This document shows positions 1-8,837 of a stretch of 64,000 bases of DNA, in pieces. Origin of the DNA: CACIIZ01 sp045565285 (lineage in GTDB: Bacteria; Pseudomonadota; Alphaproteobacteria; Rhodobacterales; Rhodobacteraceae); assembly GCA_045565285.1 (NCBI GenBank), contig JBJLFR010000023.1:124001-188000 (forward strand), given 5' to 3'. Below the pieces are notes generated by a model. It had not been told where the DNA came from and did not search any database. It saw only the letters and a program-made list of their open reading frames with translations. Made by a program: the position numbers and the translations under genes. Position 1 is the stretch's first letter. Each line of letters begins with the position of its first letter.

Positions 1-1125
1 AGAACGATAATCTGGATGTGCTTGCCAAATAGTATCATGTAAATAACATGCAGCAAGAAAAAGCTCCTTTTGGCTATTTCCTATTTCTGGGAAAATAGGT
101 AGCAACCATTCATATAAAGTTCTACCAAACCCTGGATATCTTGATCTATTTTGTTCAAGATATGAACATGCTTGAAGTAATGGATTTAGTTTTCTTATTT
201 TATCACTAAATTGAGAAAAAAAAATACCTTCCCTTATGCCATATCCTGAAAAAAAAAGTTCTTTTGGACAAAATTTTTCATAAATTACTTTTAAAACTTT
301 GCAAGCATCTGGAAGAAGCTTTACCCTTTCTTCAGAAGAAGAAGTTATTTTCAATAGTTCAGAAGTTTTTGAGTTAGATATATTTTCTATTGTAGAATCA
401 AACTTATTTACCAAGACTTTATATCCTTGCAAAACTTTTAAAGGATAATCGGTTAAATTCATATGAATTTTTGCCATTGCTCTCCAACAACCTCCGACTA
501 AAAACAATGAATTAATATTACTAGGAAAAGATTTGTTTATTTTAGAAAGTTTTTTAGTAATAACCTCACGTTTTGATTTTCCTATTTTTTGATAATCTTG
601 TAAAGCTAAAGGACCTAATTCAAACGATTGAGTTATTTTAATTTTACCATTTTCCAAATACGCAAGCTCTAAAGATGATCCACCAATATCACATACGATG
701 CCAGTTGCTTTTGGGACACCTAATAAAACGCCTGAAGCTGCTAAAACTCCTTCATCTTTACCAGAGATAACATATATTTTAATTTTAAATTTCTTTTCAA
801 TTATTTCTATGAATTCTTTTCCATTTTTTGCATCCCTAACTGCTGAAGTAGCAACAAAATATATTTCAACTATGTTCATGGTTTTTAACACTGTATTGAA
901 ACGCTGTATTGCTTTAAAAGCTTTTTTTTGCCCTTTAGCACTCAAATAACCAGTACGCCTTAAACCTATACCTAATTCACAATTTACCTTTTCATTATAA
1001 AAATATCGTGGAGATCTTGAGGGACCTTCAAAAACTACTAACCTTATTGTATTTGATCCTATATCAACAATTCCTGTTCTTTGAAGTATTTTATCTTCAA
1101 TTTTTTTGTTAGCGAAACCTATCAT
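1..1125 (-). CDS. ppx: Exopolyphosphatase (Ppx/GppA family), C-terminus cut off by the window edge
   Basis: My reading of the minus strand gives an uninterrupted frame from an ATG at 1125 to the window edge, so at least 375 residues are present and the C-terminus lies outside. It opens with the sugar-kinase/actin-fold phosphate-binding motif (GIVDIGSNTIRLVV) and carries the second glycine-rich motif DIGGSSLELA and the VATSAVRDA segment of the Ppx/GppA family. The family removes terminal phosphate from polyphosphate or converts pppGpp to ppGpp in the cytoplasm. It lies just downstream of ppk1 on the same strand (41 bases), the usual synthesis/degradation pair. Ppx versus GppA cannot be settled from sequence alone; the ppk neighbour favours Ppx. 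Confidence 0.93.
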   Translation of the reverse strand, partial: MIGFANKKIEDKILQRTGIVDIGSNTIRLVVFEGPSRSPRYFYNEKVNCELGIGLRRTGYLSAKGQKKAFKAIQRFNTVLKTMNIVEIYFVATSAVRDAKNGKEFIEIIEKKFKIKIYVISGKDEGVLAASGVLLGVPKATGIVCDIGGSSLELAYLENGKIKITQSFELGPLALQDYQKIGKSKREVITKKLSKINKSFPSNINSLFLVGGCWRAMAKIHMNLTDYPLKVLQGYKVLVNKFDSTIENISNSKTSELLKITSSSEERVKLLPDACKVLKVIYEKFCPKELFFSGYGIREGIFFSQFSDKIRKLNPLLQACSYLEQNRSRYPGFGRTLYEWLLPIFPEIGNSQKELFLAACYLHDTIWQAHPDYRS

Positions 1126-1166
1126 TGTATTTTTAAAAAGTAGCCTTACTTAATTTGAATAAATCT

Positions 1167-3356
1167 TTAATTTTCAATTAATAACTTAGGAGGATTTTTT
1201 CTCAATGCTCTTCCTCTTCCTGAGAGTGAAGGATTTTGCATGAAAAAATCGTGACAAGAGAATTTTTTTTCTGTCAAAATGTTGTCTCTAATATATGAAC
1301 CATCTGGTTGTAAAACCCATGACTGTGCTTGATCTCTAAGGTTTGCTGCCATGATTTGGTCAACAATTTGTGCTTTAACAGTATTATTATCTATCTTTAC
1401 TAATACTTCCACTCTTCTATTCAAGTTCCTGCTCATCCAATCTGCTGAAGAAATATAGACTCTAGATTCATAAGAAGGTAGATTTGAACCATTTCCAAAA
1501 CAAGCAATTCTAGAATGTTCCAAAAATCTTCCCACTATCGATTTTACTCTTATATTTTCTGACAAGCCTTTAATACCAGGCCTAAGACCACAAATACCTC
1601 TCACAACTAAATCAATTTTCACACCAGCATTGCTAGCATCATACATCGCATCTATTACATCTTTTTCAACTAAGGAATTGAGCTTTATCCAGGCTCTAGC
1701 AGGTTTTCCTTGTTTTGCTAATCGAACTTCGTTTGAAAGGTTTTGTAAAATTGTTTTTTTTAAATCTATTGGAGCTAAACTTATATTTTCAAAATCAGTA
1801 GGCTCTATATAACCTGATACATAGTTGAATACCTTCGTAGCGTCTCTTGCAAGACTTGGTTCTTTTGTAAAAAAACTTAAATCGGTGTAAAAATTTGCAG
1901 TTATTGGATGATAATTTCCTGTTCCAAAGTGTGTGTAGGATACCAATTTTCTTCCTTCTTTTCTCACGACAATGGAAATCTTTGCATGCGTTTTTAAATC
2001 CAAAAAACCATACACGACATGTGCTCCAGACCTTTCTAAAGCCCGAGACTGATGAATATTAGCGGCTTCATCAAAACGAGCTCTAAGCTCTACTAATGCA
2101 GTAACTGACTTCCCTGCTTCAGCAGCTTCGCATAGTGCTTTAACAATTGGGCTATTCCTGCTCGTTCTATATAGGGTCTGTCTTATAGCAACAACATTTG
2201 GATCATTTGCTGCTTGCTGTAAAAAGCTAACAACAACATTAAAAGACTCATAAGGATGATGTAATAGCATATCTTTTCTTTTAATAGTGGCGAATATATC
2301 TCCATTATTTTCCTCAACTCTTTCTGGGCTCCTTGGTTTAAAAGGTTTCCAAAGTAGATTGGGCTTATCAGAGATAACAAGCTCAGAAAGCTTAGTCATA
2401 CCTATAACTCCTTCAACTTGGATGATCTCTTCTGCAAGTACAGACAAAGAACCAGTAACTAAATCAAAGAGCTCTTTAGGAGAATCTCTTGATATAGTTA
2501 AGCTTACTACATCACCACGTCTTCGTTTCTTTAGAGCTGTTTCAAATTCACGAACTAAATCTTCAGCTTCTTCTTCGAGTTCTAAATCACTATTTCTTAA
2601 AATTCTAAATGTACACTTCCCAAAAATACTATATCCAGGAAAAATAATAGGTAAAAATTTGTCCAAAATAACTTCTAAAGGTATAAATCTAATCTCTCTC
2701 TTTTTACCATTTGCCAACCTATGAAAGCGTGGGATTTGAGAAGGAATTGGTATCAATGTTTCAAAAAAAGAACCATCTGTTAACCTTTTTAATCTTACAG
2801 CAAGGGTAAAACCACCAGACGTAATAAAAGGGAATGGATGAGCAGGATCAATTGCCAAAGGTGTAATAAGAGGAAATACTTGATCTGTAAAATATTTCTC
2901 TAAAGATTTTAAATCAGAGGCAAGCAACTCCTGCTTCGAAAGTATACATATACCAGAATTCTTAAGCTCAGATAATAAATCTTTCCATATAATTTGCTGT
3001 TTCTCTATAAGTGATCTTGTTAGCTTTTCAATCTTTTCAATCTGCTCTTGAGGCAATAATCCATCTATGCTTATACGAGACAAATTTTCTCTAACTAATT
3101 CCTTAAGTCCAGCAACCCTTACAGAATAAAATTCATCTAAATTTTCAGCAGAAATTGCCAAGAATCTTACACGCTCTAATAGCGGTACTTTATTGTTTCC
3201 AGCTTCTTCTAATACCCGATTATTAAAAGCAATCCACGAAAGTTCACGATTAAAAAATCTTTTAACAGAATTTTTATCTAATCCATTTATAAATTGAGAT
3301 TTATATTCTAAGTTATTTAAAAAATTAGCATTAATACCATTTCTTTTTTTAATCAA
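1167..3356 (-). CDS. ppk1: Polyphosphate kinase 1
   Basis: The 729-residue protein makes polyphosphate from ATP, reversibly. The N-terminal domain begins with the family signature FFNRELSWIAFN (about residues 34-45). The phospholipase-D-like catalytic half has a histidine before FGTGNYHP (SYTHFGTGNYHP), the usual autophosphorylated position, and a second one in LEHSRI. Length fits the family (about 690-730). The start is TTG, supported by AGGAG seven bases upstream. It is followed on the same strand by ppx and preceded by hda 21 bases away, so these probably share a transcript. A second, unrelated polyphosphate kinase (PPK2) is at 17.2-18.1 kb. Confidence 0.96.
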   Translation of the reverse strand: MIKKRNGINANFLNNLEYKSQFINGLDKNSVKRFFNRELSWIAFNNRVLEEAGNNKVPLLERVRFLAISAENLDEFYSVRVAGLKELVRENLSRISIDGLLPQEQIEKIEKLTRSLIEKQQIIWKDLLSELKNSGICILSKQELLASDLKSLEKYFTDQVFPLITPLAIDPAHPFPFITSGGFTLAVRLKRLTDGSFFETLIPIPSQIPRFHRLANGKKREIRFIPLEVILDKFLPIIFPGYSIFGKCTFRILRNSDLELEEEAEDLVREFETALKKRRRGDVVSLTISRDSPKELFDLVTGSLSVLAEEIIQVEGVIGMTKLSELVISDKPNLLWKPFKPRSPERVEENNGDIFATIKRKDMLLHHPYESFNVVVSFLQQAANDPNVVAIRQTLYRTSRNSPIVKALCEAAEAGKSVTALVELRARFDEAANIHQSRALERSGAHVVYGFLDLKTHAKISIVVRKEGRKLVSYTHFGTGNYHPITANFYTDLSFFTKEPSLARDATKVFNYVSGYIEPTDFENISLAPIDLKKTILQNLSNEVRLAKQGKPARAWIKLNSLVEKDVIDAMYDASNAGVKIDLVVRGICGLRPGIKGLSENIRVKSIVGRFLEHSRIACFGNGSNLPSYESRVYISSADWMSRNLNRRVEVLVKIDNNTVKAQIVDQIMAANLRDQAQSWVLQPDGSYIRDNILTEKKFSCHDFFMQNPSLSGRGRALRKNPPKLLIEN

Positions 3357-3377
3357 GTTTATACTCCTGGAATTTAC

Positions 3378-4076
3378 TTAAGTTTTAGAATTTATTTTTT
3401 CTATAATTTTATTAACCATTTTTTTTTTAATTGGCCTATTCATCTTTAAAGCTTCAATATCTAATTCTTCTACTAGTTTTTTTGCAAACAAAAAAGATCT
3501 TTCCATTCTGGAAATAGCATATTTTAACACATCATCTTCTACTATAATTTGTCTATCATAAAATTGTTTTGCCATTACAGCTGCTAAAAGATTATCATCA
3601 GGTATATTTAATTCTAATATATTTAAAGACATAAGTCTTGAAAGAAGATCTTTTAATCCAATATTCCAATATCTTGGAAATTTTGAAGAAGTAAACAAAA
3701 TCTTTCCAGCTTTTTCAGTTAAGTTATTAAAAATGTGTAAAATATTTTCTTCGATTAATAATCTATTTTCCTCAGATAGAAATTCTAACTTTTCAACGTC
3801 TTCCAATACAATGAAATTTTCTTCAATTAACTGATTGAAATCAGTTTCAAAAAAAGTAGAAATATCATAAGATTTAGCTGAAGTTTCTTTTGACCAAACT
3901 GCAGCTAAATGAGTTTTTCCACTAGCAGGTGGACCCACAATTATAAGGCCACTACTAAAACTATTTTTCCAATTATCCATAATTTTTATAGCAAATTTAT
4001 TCGTTGTAGAAACAAAAAAATCTTCTCTATTAAAAGCGCTACGTTTAGTAAGATTTAAAATTAATTGTTCACCCAA
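3378..4076 (-). CDS. hda: Hda-type DnaA homologue, regulator of replication initiation
   Basis: This 232-residue AAA+ protein resembles the central domain of DnaA without its N-terminal interaction domain and without an evident C-terminal DnaA-box-binding signature, the architecture of Hda/HdaA. The Walker A motif is GPPASGKTHLA (about residues 48-58) and a Walker B-like FIVLEDVEKL follows. With the sliding clamp, Hda promotes ATP hydrolysis by DnaA and so limits re-initiation. The start is a TTG with AGGGA seven bases upstream; a stop codon shortly upstream in the same frame excludes a longer product. It sits two bases after the PerM-like gene, a pairing common in Alphaproteobacteria (perM-hda-ppk-ppx). 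Confidence 0.87.
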   Translation of the reverse strand: MGEQLILNLTKRSAFNREDFFVSTTNKFAIKIMDNWKNSFSSGLIIVGPPASGKTHLAAVWSKETSAKSYDISTFFETDFNQLIEENFIVLEDVEKLEFLSEENRLLIEENILHIFNNLTEKAGKILFTSSKFPRYWNIGLKDLLSRLMSLNILELNIPDDNLLAAVMAKQFYDRQIIVEDDVLKYAISRMERSFLFAKKLVEELDIEALKMNRPIKKKMVNKIIEKINSKT

Positions 4077-4078
4077 AT

Positions 4079-5131
4079 TTACGTCCCTTTAGAATTAAAA
4101 AAAGCGCTTGAATAATAAAATTTTAAAAAATATTGAGACAATACACCACAAATAGCTGTAATCGGTAGTGCTAAAATTAAACCAGTCATACCGCCGATTT
4201 TTCCAAAAAAAGCAAGTGATAATATTAACCAAATGGGATGTATTCCAACTGATCTACCCACAAGCTTTGGAGTCAGAAAATTTCCTTCAATAATTTGTCC
4301 TATTATAAAAATTATCAAAATTAAGAATATAAAGAAAGGAGTTTCAAAAAACTGAAAAATACTCAATAACACTGCTAAACCACCCCCAACTACAGCTCCT
4401 ATGAATGGTATAAATGAAACTATTCCCGCAAAAAGACCTAAAATCAACCCCCCCTCAAGACCTACAATAAACAATGAAAACCCATAATAAATGGATAAAA
4501 TAAAACATACTGAAAGTTGACCTCTAAATAATTTAGACAATACAAAATCTATATCAGTAAATATTTTAGAAATATTTTTTTTTTGATTATTTGGTATTAA
4601 ACTGGATACAAATTTAACCAATCTATCCCAATCCAATAAAAGATAAAAGGTTAATATAAGAGTGATAAATGAATTCAGTATAAAATTAAAGATACTTAGA
4701 GTAGAAGATAGAATACCTTCAAATAAAAATCCTAGATTGTCTCTAATGTTATTTTGAAAATTTTTAACATTCTTATCTAATTCTATTTTTTTTCCAGCAA
4801 AGCTTTCTAAATTCATTTCTATAAAACTCAAAGTCGACTCATAAAAAATTGGGAGTATTTGTATGAACTGATAAAATTGTTTGTAGAAAACTGGCATGAT
4901 GAATAAAAAGAAAAATATAAAAATTAAAAATGTTAGCAAGATTAAAAAAAGTGCTCCTAAAAATCGTGGAATTTTTAATCTTTCGATTTTATCAGTAATT
5001 GGATCTAAAAAATATGCCAACAAAAATCCAAATATAAATGGTCGTAAAATATCACTAAAAAAATAGAAAATTAATATCAAAAATGATATTGAAAAAATAC
5101 AAAACAGCAAAATTTTTGATGTGAGTTTCAA
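4079..5131 (-). CDS. AI-2E/PerM family membrane protein
   Basis: The 350-residue protein is strongly hydrophobic, with about seven or eight predicted membrane segments: a pair near the N-terminus (about 5-50), another near 60-80, a polar stretch near 85-150, then clusters at about 150-175 and 205-340. This matches the AI-2E transporter/PerM family, whose members are described as putative permeases or sodium/proton exporters; the substrate here is unknown. The start is TTG with AAGGGG about six bases upstream. It lies between nadK (31 bases) and hda (2 bases) on the same strand. In Alphaproteobacteria this gene typically precedes hda, with no established functional link. Confidence 0.85.
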   Translation of the reverse strand: MKLTSKILLFCIFSISFLILIFYFFSDILRPFIFGFLLAYFLDPITDKIERLKIPRFLGALFLILLTFLIFIFFFLFIMPVFYKQFYQFIQILPIFYESTLSFIEMNLESFAGKKIELDKNVKNFQNNIRDNLGFLFEGILSSTLSIFNFILNSFITLILTFYLLLDWDRLVKFVSSLIPNNQKKNISKIFTDIDFVLSKLFRGQLSVCFILSIYYGFSLFIVGLEGGLILGLFAGIVSFIPFIGAVVGGGLAVLLSIFQFFETPFFIFLILIIFIIGQIIEGNFLTPKLVGRSVGIHPIWLILSLAFFGKIGGMTGLILALPITAICGVLSQYFLKFYYSSAFFNSKGT

Positions 5132-5162
5132 CCTTTTCCCCTTAGATATAAATTAGTTTAAT

Positions 5163-5927
5163 TTAAAAAAATTGCTCTCTTAAAATTCTTTCTTGAAGAC
5201 CATGACCCTGATCAAATAGTAATTTATAAAAAATATTATTTTCACATAATATCTTTACACTACTTATATTTTTTACCTCTTTACTATCCGCAAAAGCCGA
5301 GACTTGTCTTTTATTAGGTTCTTTTATTAAAAATTCTATCTTTGCTTTTGAAGGAATTAAAGCACCCCTCCATCTTCTTGGTCTAAAAGCAGCCATTGCA
5401 GTCAATGCCAGAATATTAGAGTCTATTGGTAAAATAGGACCATGTGCAGAATAATTATATGCTGTAGAACCAGCTGGTGTAGAAACTAATGCTCCGTCAC
5501 AAACCAATTCTTCTAATCTCACTAAGTCATCTACTACTATTTTTAATTTTGCAGCTTGAGAACCAGATCTCAAAATGGAAATTTCGTTTATTGCAAGATA
5601 ATCTTCTATACTTCCATCTAATTTCTTAGCATGCATTTTAAGTGGATGTATAATAGTTTCTTCAGCCTCATTTAATTTTTTTAAAAGATTTTTATCTTGA
5701 TTTTGATTCATTAAAAATCCTACAGTTCCTTGATTAATTCCATAAAATGGCAAACCTAAGTCCTGATATTCTTTTAGTATATCAAGCATAAATCCATCTC
5801 CTCCCAAAACGACAATAATATCAGTCTCAGATTGAGAAAAAAAATTATATTGTTTTTTGATAATATCTAATGAATTTTTAGCTGCTTTAGTATTATCAGC
5901 AATAAAATGGGGCTTTTTATATTTCAT
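5163..5927 (-). CDS. nadK: NAD kinase
   Basis: The 254-residue protein phosphorylates NAD+ to NADP+ in the cytoplasm. It contains the catalytic GGDG motif (VLGGDGFMLDI, about residues 41-51), the substrate-binding NE motif (AINEISILRSG) and the family segment TPAGSTAYNYSAHGPI. Length is typical for the bacterial enzyme. It begins with ATG at 5927 and heads the minus-strand run nadK-perM-hda-ppk1-ppx. It is divergent from glyA across a 212-base spacer that contains a possible structured RNA element. Confidence 0.95.
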   Translation of the reverse strand: MKYKKPHFIADNTKAAKNSLDIIKKQYNFFSQSETDIIVVLGGDGFMLDILKEYQDLGLPFYGINQGTVGFLMNQNQDKNLLKKLNEAEETIIHPLKMHAKKLDGSIEDYLAINEISILRSGSQAAKLKIVVDDLVRLEELVCDGALVSTPAGSTAYNYSAHGPILPIDSNILALTAMAAFRPRRWRGALIPSKAKIEFLIKEPNKRQVSAFADSKEVKNISSVKILCENNIFYKLLFDQGHGLQERILREQFF

Positions 5928-5981
5928 GTAGTATACCTCAAGACAAGCAATATTATAACCAAAGATTATTAAAACAAATTA

Positions 5982-6055
5982 TTTAGCTCAATAATTTAAC
6001 AATAAAGATAATAGATATTATTTTTAAAAAAAAATAGAGCTAAAACTATTGTTAA
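5982..6055 (+). promoter_or_regulatory. Possible H-type pseudoknot in the glyA leader
   Basis: Two perfect complementary pairs interleave in the nadK-glyA spacer. TTTAGCTC (5982-5989) pairs with GAGCTAAA (6037-6044), 8 bp. TTAACAATA (5996-6004) pairs with TATTGTTAA (6047-6055), 9 bp. The order A-B-A'-B' means the helices cross, as in an H-type pseudoknot, with spacers of 6, 32 and 2 bases. A run of eight T follows at 6088-6095, and the glyA ATG is 84 bases beyond the last arm. Small metabolite riboswitches such as SAM-II and preQ1-I use this topology, but I do not recognise a known consensus. The complement could also fold in a nadK leader on the other strand. Function is inference. Confidence 0.35.
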
Positions 6056-6139
6056 TTGAAGATTTATACAATATCTATATATTTCTATTTTTTTTGAACT
6101 TTGAAATCTAAATAATTAATTCATACAGAGGGTTTACCA

Positions 6140-7423
6140 ATGCTTATGCAAAGAAAAAAACAAATTTTCACTCAAAGCCTTAGTGTGTCTGATCCAGAAT
6201 TATACTCGACAATTGAAAAAGAAAACAAAAGACAAGAGCAAGAGATTGAGTTGATTGCCTCTGAAAATATTACTTCTTTAGCTGTAATGCAGGCTCAAGG
6301 ATCAGTAATGACTAATAAATATGCCGAAGGTTATCCGGGAAAACGTTACTATGGTGGATGTGAATATGTAGATATTGCTGAAGAACTTGCAATAGAAAGA
6401 ATAAAAAAATTATTCAATTGTAAGTTTGCTAATGTACAACCAAATTCTGGAAGTCAAGCAAATCAAGCAGTATTTATGTCATTAATGAAACCAGGTGATA
6501 CTTTTTTAGCAATGGACTTATCAGCTGGAGGACATTTAACTCATGGAGCAAAACCAAATATGTCAGGTAAATGGTTTAATGCAATACACTATGGAGTTAA
6601 TAAAGAAAGCGAGCTTATTGATTATGCTCAAGTTGAAGAATTAGCCAAATCTCATCGACCAAAATTAATAATTGCTGGAGGATCTGCAATACCTCGACAA
6701 ATAAATTTTAAAGAGTTTAGAAGAATAGCTGATACGGTTGGTGCTTATTTAATGGTAGATATGGCACACTTTTCTGGTTTAGCCGCAACCGGTAGCCATC
6801 CAAACCCTCTTGAATTTGCGGACGTAGCTACTAGTACTACGCACAAAACTTTAAGAGGACCGAGAGGGGGAATTATTCTAACTAATAATGAAGATCTTGC
6901 TAAAAAATTCAATTCAGCTGTTTTTCCTGGTCTTCAAGGTGGCCCCTTAATGCATGTAATAGCTGCTAAAGCAGTTGCATTTGGTGAAGCTCTTAGATCT
7001 GATTTTAAAATCTATCAAGAGAATGTTATTATAAATGCAAAGACTCTTTCGAATACATTAGAAAAAAGAGGCTTTAGAATTGTTACAGGTGGAACAGATA
7101 CACATGTTATACTTGTTGATGTAGGATCTAAAAAAATAAAAGGGAATGAAGCTGAAAAAAGCTTGGGCAACGCAAATATTACTTGTAATAAGAATAGTAT
7201 TCCTTTTGATACTGAAAAACCTATGGTTACATCTGGAATAAGATTAGGTACTCCGGCAGGAACAACAAGAGGTTTTGGAGTAAGTGATTTTGCTAATATT
7301 GGAAACTGGATTGCAGATGTATTAGAACAATTACAGATAAATGGAATTGATAATAATCAAGAAGTAGAATTATCAATTAAGAATAAAGTTTTAGAACTTT
7401 GTAAAAACTATCCCATTTATTGA
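6140..7423 (+). CDS. glyA: Serine hydroxymethyltransferase
   Basis: The 427-residue PLP enzyme interconverts serine and glycine while charging tetrahydrofolate to 5,10-methylene-THF, a main entry to one-carbon metabolism. Family motifs are IELIASENITS, TNKYAEGYPGKRYYGGCEYVD and the PLP-lysine segment TSTTHKTLRGPRGG (about residues 229-242). AGAGGG at 6127-6132 is seven bases before the ATG at 6140; an ATG two codons later is a less well spaced alternative. It is divergent from nadK and preceded by a possible pseudoknot leader, so expression may be controlled by an RNA element. The next gene starts 85 bases downstream. Confidence 0.97.
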   Translation: MLMQRKKQIFTQSLSVSDPELYSTIEKENKRQEQEIELIASENITSLAVMQAQGSVMTNKYAEGYPGKRYYGGCEYVDIAEELAIERIKKLFNCKFANVQPNSGSQANQAVFMSLMKPGDTFLAMDLSAGGHLTHGAKPNMSGKWFNAIHYGVNKESELIDYAQVEELAKSHRPKLIIAGGSAIPRQINFKEFRRIADTVGAYLMVDMAHFSGLAATGSHPNPLEFADVATSTTHKTLRGPRGGIILTNNEDLAKKFNSAVFPGLQGGPLMHVIAAKAVAFGEALRSDFKIYQENVIINAKTLSNTLEKRGFRIVTGGTDTHVILVDVGSKKIKGNEAEKSLGNANITCNKNSIPFDTEKPMVTSGIRLGTPAGTTRGFGVSDFANIGNWIADVLEQLQINGIDNNQEVELSIKNKVLELCKNYPIY

Positions 7424-7508
7424 AATAGGTGATTTGCTTTTAATTCAGTTTACTGTCAAATAGGATGTTAACTTAAATTTTTTAATATTTATATAGGTAA
7501 ATTTATAA

Positions 7509-8699
7509 ATGAGAGAAGAGTTTTATAGAATTAAAAGGCTTCCACCTTATATTTTTTCTGAGATCAACAGCCTTAAGGCCGATCTTAGAAAAAAAAACGT
7601 TGATATCATTGATTTTGGTATGGGAAACCCTGATATAGATGCAGGCAAACATATTATTAATAAGCTTATAGAAACATCAAAAAAACCCAAAGTTCATAGA
7701 TATTCTGCATCTAGAGGAATACCTGGATTAAGAAAAGCTAAAGCAAAATACTATGATAATAGATTTGGAGTAGCTCTAGATCCAGAAACAGAAATTATTA
7801 CAACCTTGGGTTCAAAGGAAGGTTTGGCTAACTTGGCGTCAGCTATTACTGCTCCTGGAGACTTAGCACTAGTACCTAATCCTACATATCCAATACATGC
7901 ATATGGTTTTATGATAGCAGGAGGAACATTGCGACATATACCATCAATCAATAATGGTATTTTTGACCCAGAAGAATATATGAAATCACTTTCTAGGGCA
8001 GTCGCTCATTCTATTCCTAAACCTATAGCCATTGTAATATCATTTCCTTCAAACCCAACGGCTCAACTATGTGATTTAGATTTTTATAAAGAACTAGTTG
8101 CCTTTGCAAAAAAACATTCGATTTGGATTTTATCAGATTTAGCATATGCTGAGATTTATTTTGAGGACAACCCTCCTCCATCTATTTTACAGATAGAGGG
8201 AGCAAAAGAAATTTCGGTTGAATTTACATCTATGTCAAAAACTTTTTCAATGGCTGGCTGGAGAGTTGGTTTTGCTGTAGGTAATAAACATCTGATAAAT
8301 GCTTTAACTAGAATTAAATCATACTTAGATTATGGTGCATTTACTCCTGTTCAGGTTGCTGCAGTGGAAGCACTAAATAGCCCAAAGGGCTATATTGATA
8401 AAATCCGAAATGAATATAAGAATAGAAGAGATACTTTAATTTCAGCTATGTCACGTGCTGGTTGGGAAATACCAAAACCATCAGCGACAATGTTTGCATG
8501 GGCTCCTCTTCCTAAAAAATTTCAAAATCTAGGTTCTATGGAGTTTGCAAAAATCTTAATGCAGGAAGCTGAAGTAGCTGTTGCACCTGGTATTGGTTTT
8601 GGCGAATATGGAGAAGGTTTTGTTAGAATAGGACTTGTTGAAAATGAGCATAGGATCAAACAAGCAGCAAAAAATGTTAAAAAATTAATATCTGGATAA
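7509..8699 (+). CDS. Class I PLP aminotransferase (AlaC / LL-diaminopimelate aminotransferase-like)
   Basis: The 396-residue protein is a fold-type I aminotransferase. It shows the N-terminal substrate loop (DFGMGNPDID), the PLP-contact segments GSKEGLANL and NPTYPIHAYG, the SFPSNPTAQ loop and the lysine segment TSMSKTFSMAGWRVGF (about residues 239-254), with the C-terminal arginine in GFVRIGLV. It is most like the AlaC/DapL-type group found next to hom in many Alphaproteobacteria, where alanine or branched amino-donor roles are assumed. The exact substrate cannot be told from sequence. It precedes hom by 138 bases on the same strand; an AT-only inverted repeat at 8703-8738 lies between them. 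Confidence 0.9.
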   Translation: MREEFYRIKRLPPYIFSEINSLKADLRKKNVDIIDFGMGNPDIDAGKHIINKLIETSKKPKVHRYSASRGIPGLRKAKAKYYDNRFGVALDPETEIITTLGSKEGLANLASAITAPGDLALVPNPTYPIHAYGFMIAGGTLRHIPSINNGIFDPEEYMKSLSRAVAHSIPKPIAIVISFPSNPTAQLCDLDFYKELVAFAKKHSIWILSDLAYAEIYFEDNPPPSILQIEGAKEISVEFTSMSKTFSMAGWRVGFAVGNKHLINALTRIKSYLDYGAFTPVQVAAVEALNSPKGYIDKIRNEYKNRRDTLISAMSRAGWEIPKPSATMFAWAPLPKKFQNLGSMEFAKILMQEAEVAVAPGIGFGEYGEGFVRIGLVENEHRIKQAAKNVKKLISG

Positions 8700-8837
8700 A
8701 TAATTTTTATTTCCTGTTTAAATTTATAAAATAAAAATATTTAAAATTTTCAGATGATTTATAATTTTTTTATTGTATAACATAACTTAGTAACTAGCTA
8801 TTCATCATTCAAATAGATATTATAAGGGTAGAAATTC

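Noticed and set aside
2287..2724. 145-codon frame on the plus strand inside ppk1
   Set aside because: It lies antisense to strongly conserved ppk1 coding sequence, has no Shine-Dalgarno and a serine/leucine-rich composition typical of shadow frames.
8703..8738. 10-bp inverted repeat between the aminotransferase gene and hom as a terminator
   Set aside because: The arms contain only A and T, so chance symmetry is likely and the stem would be weak.
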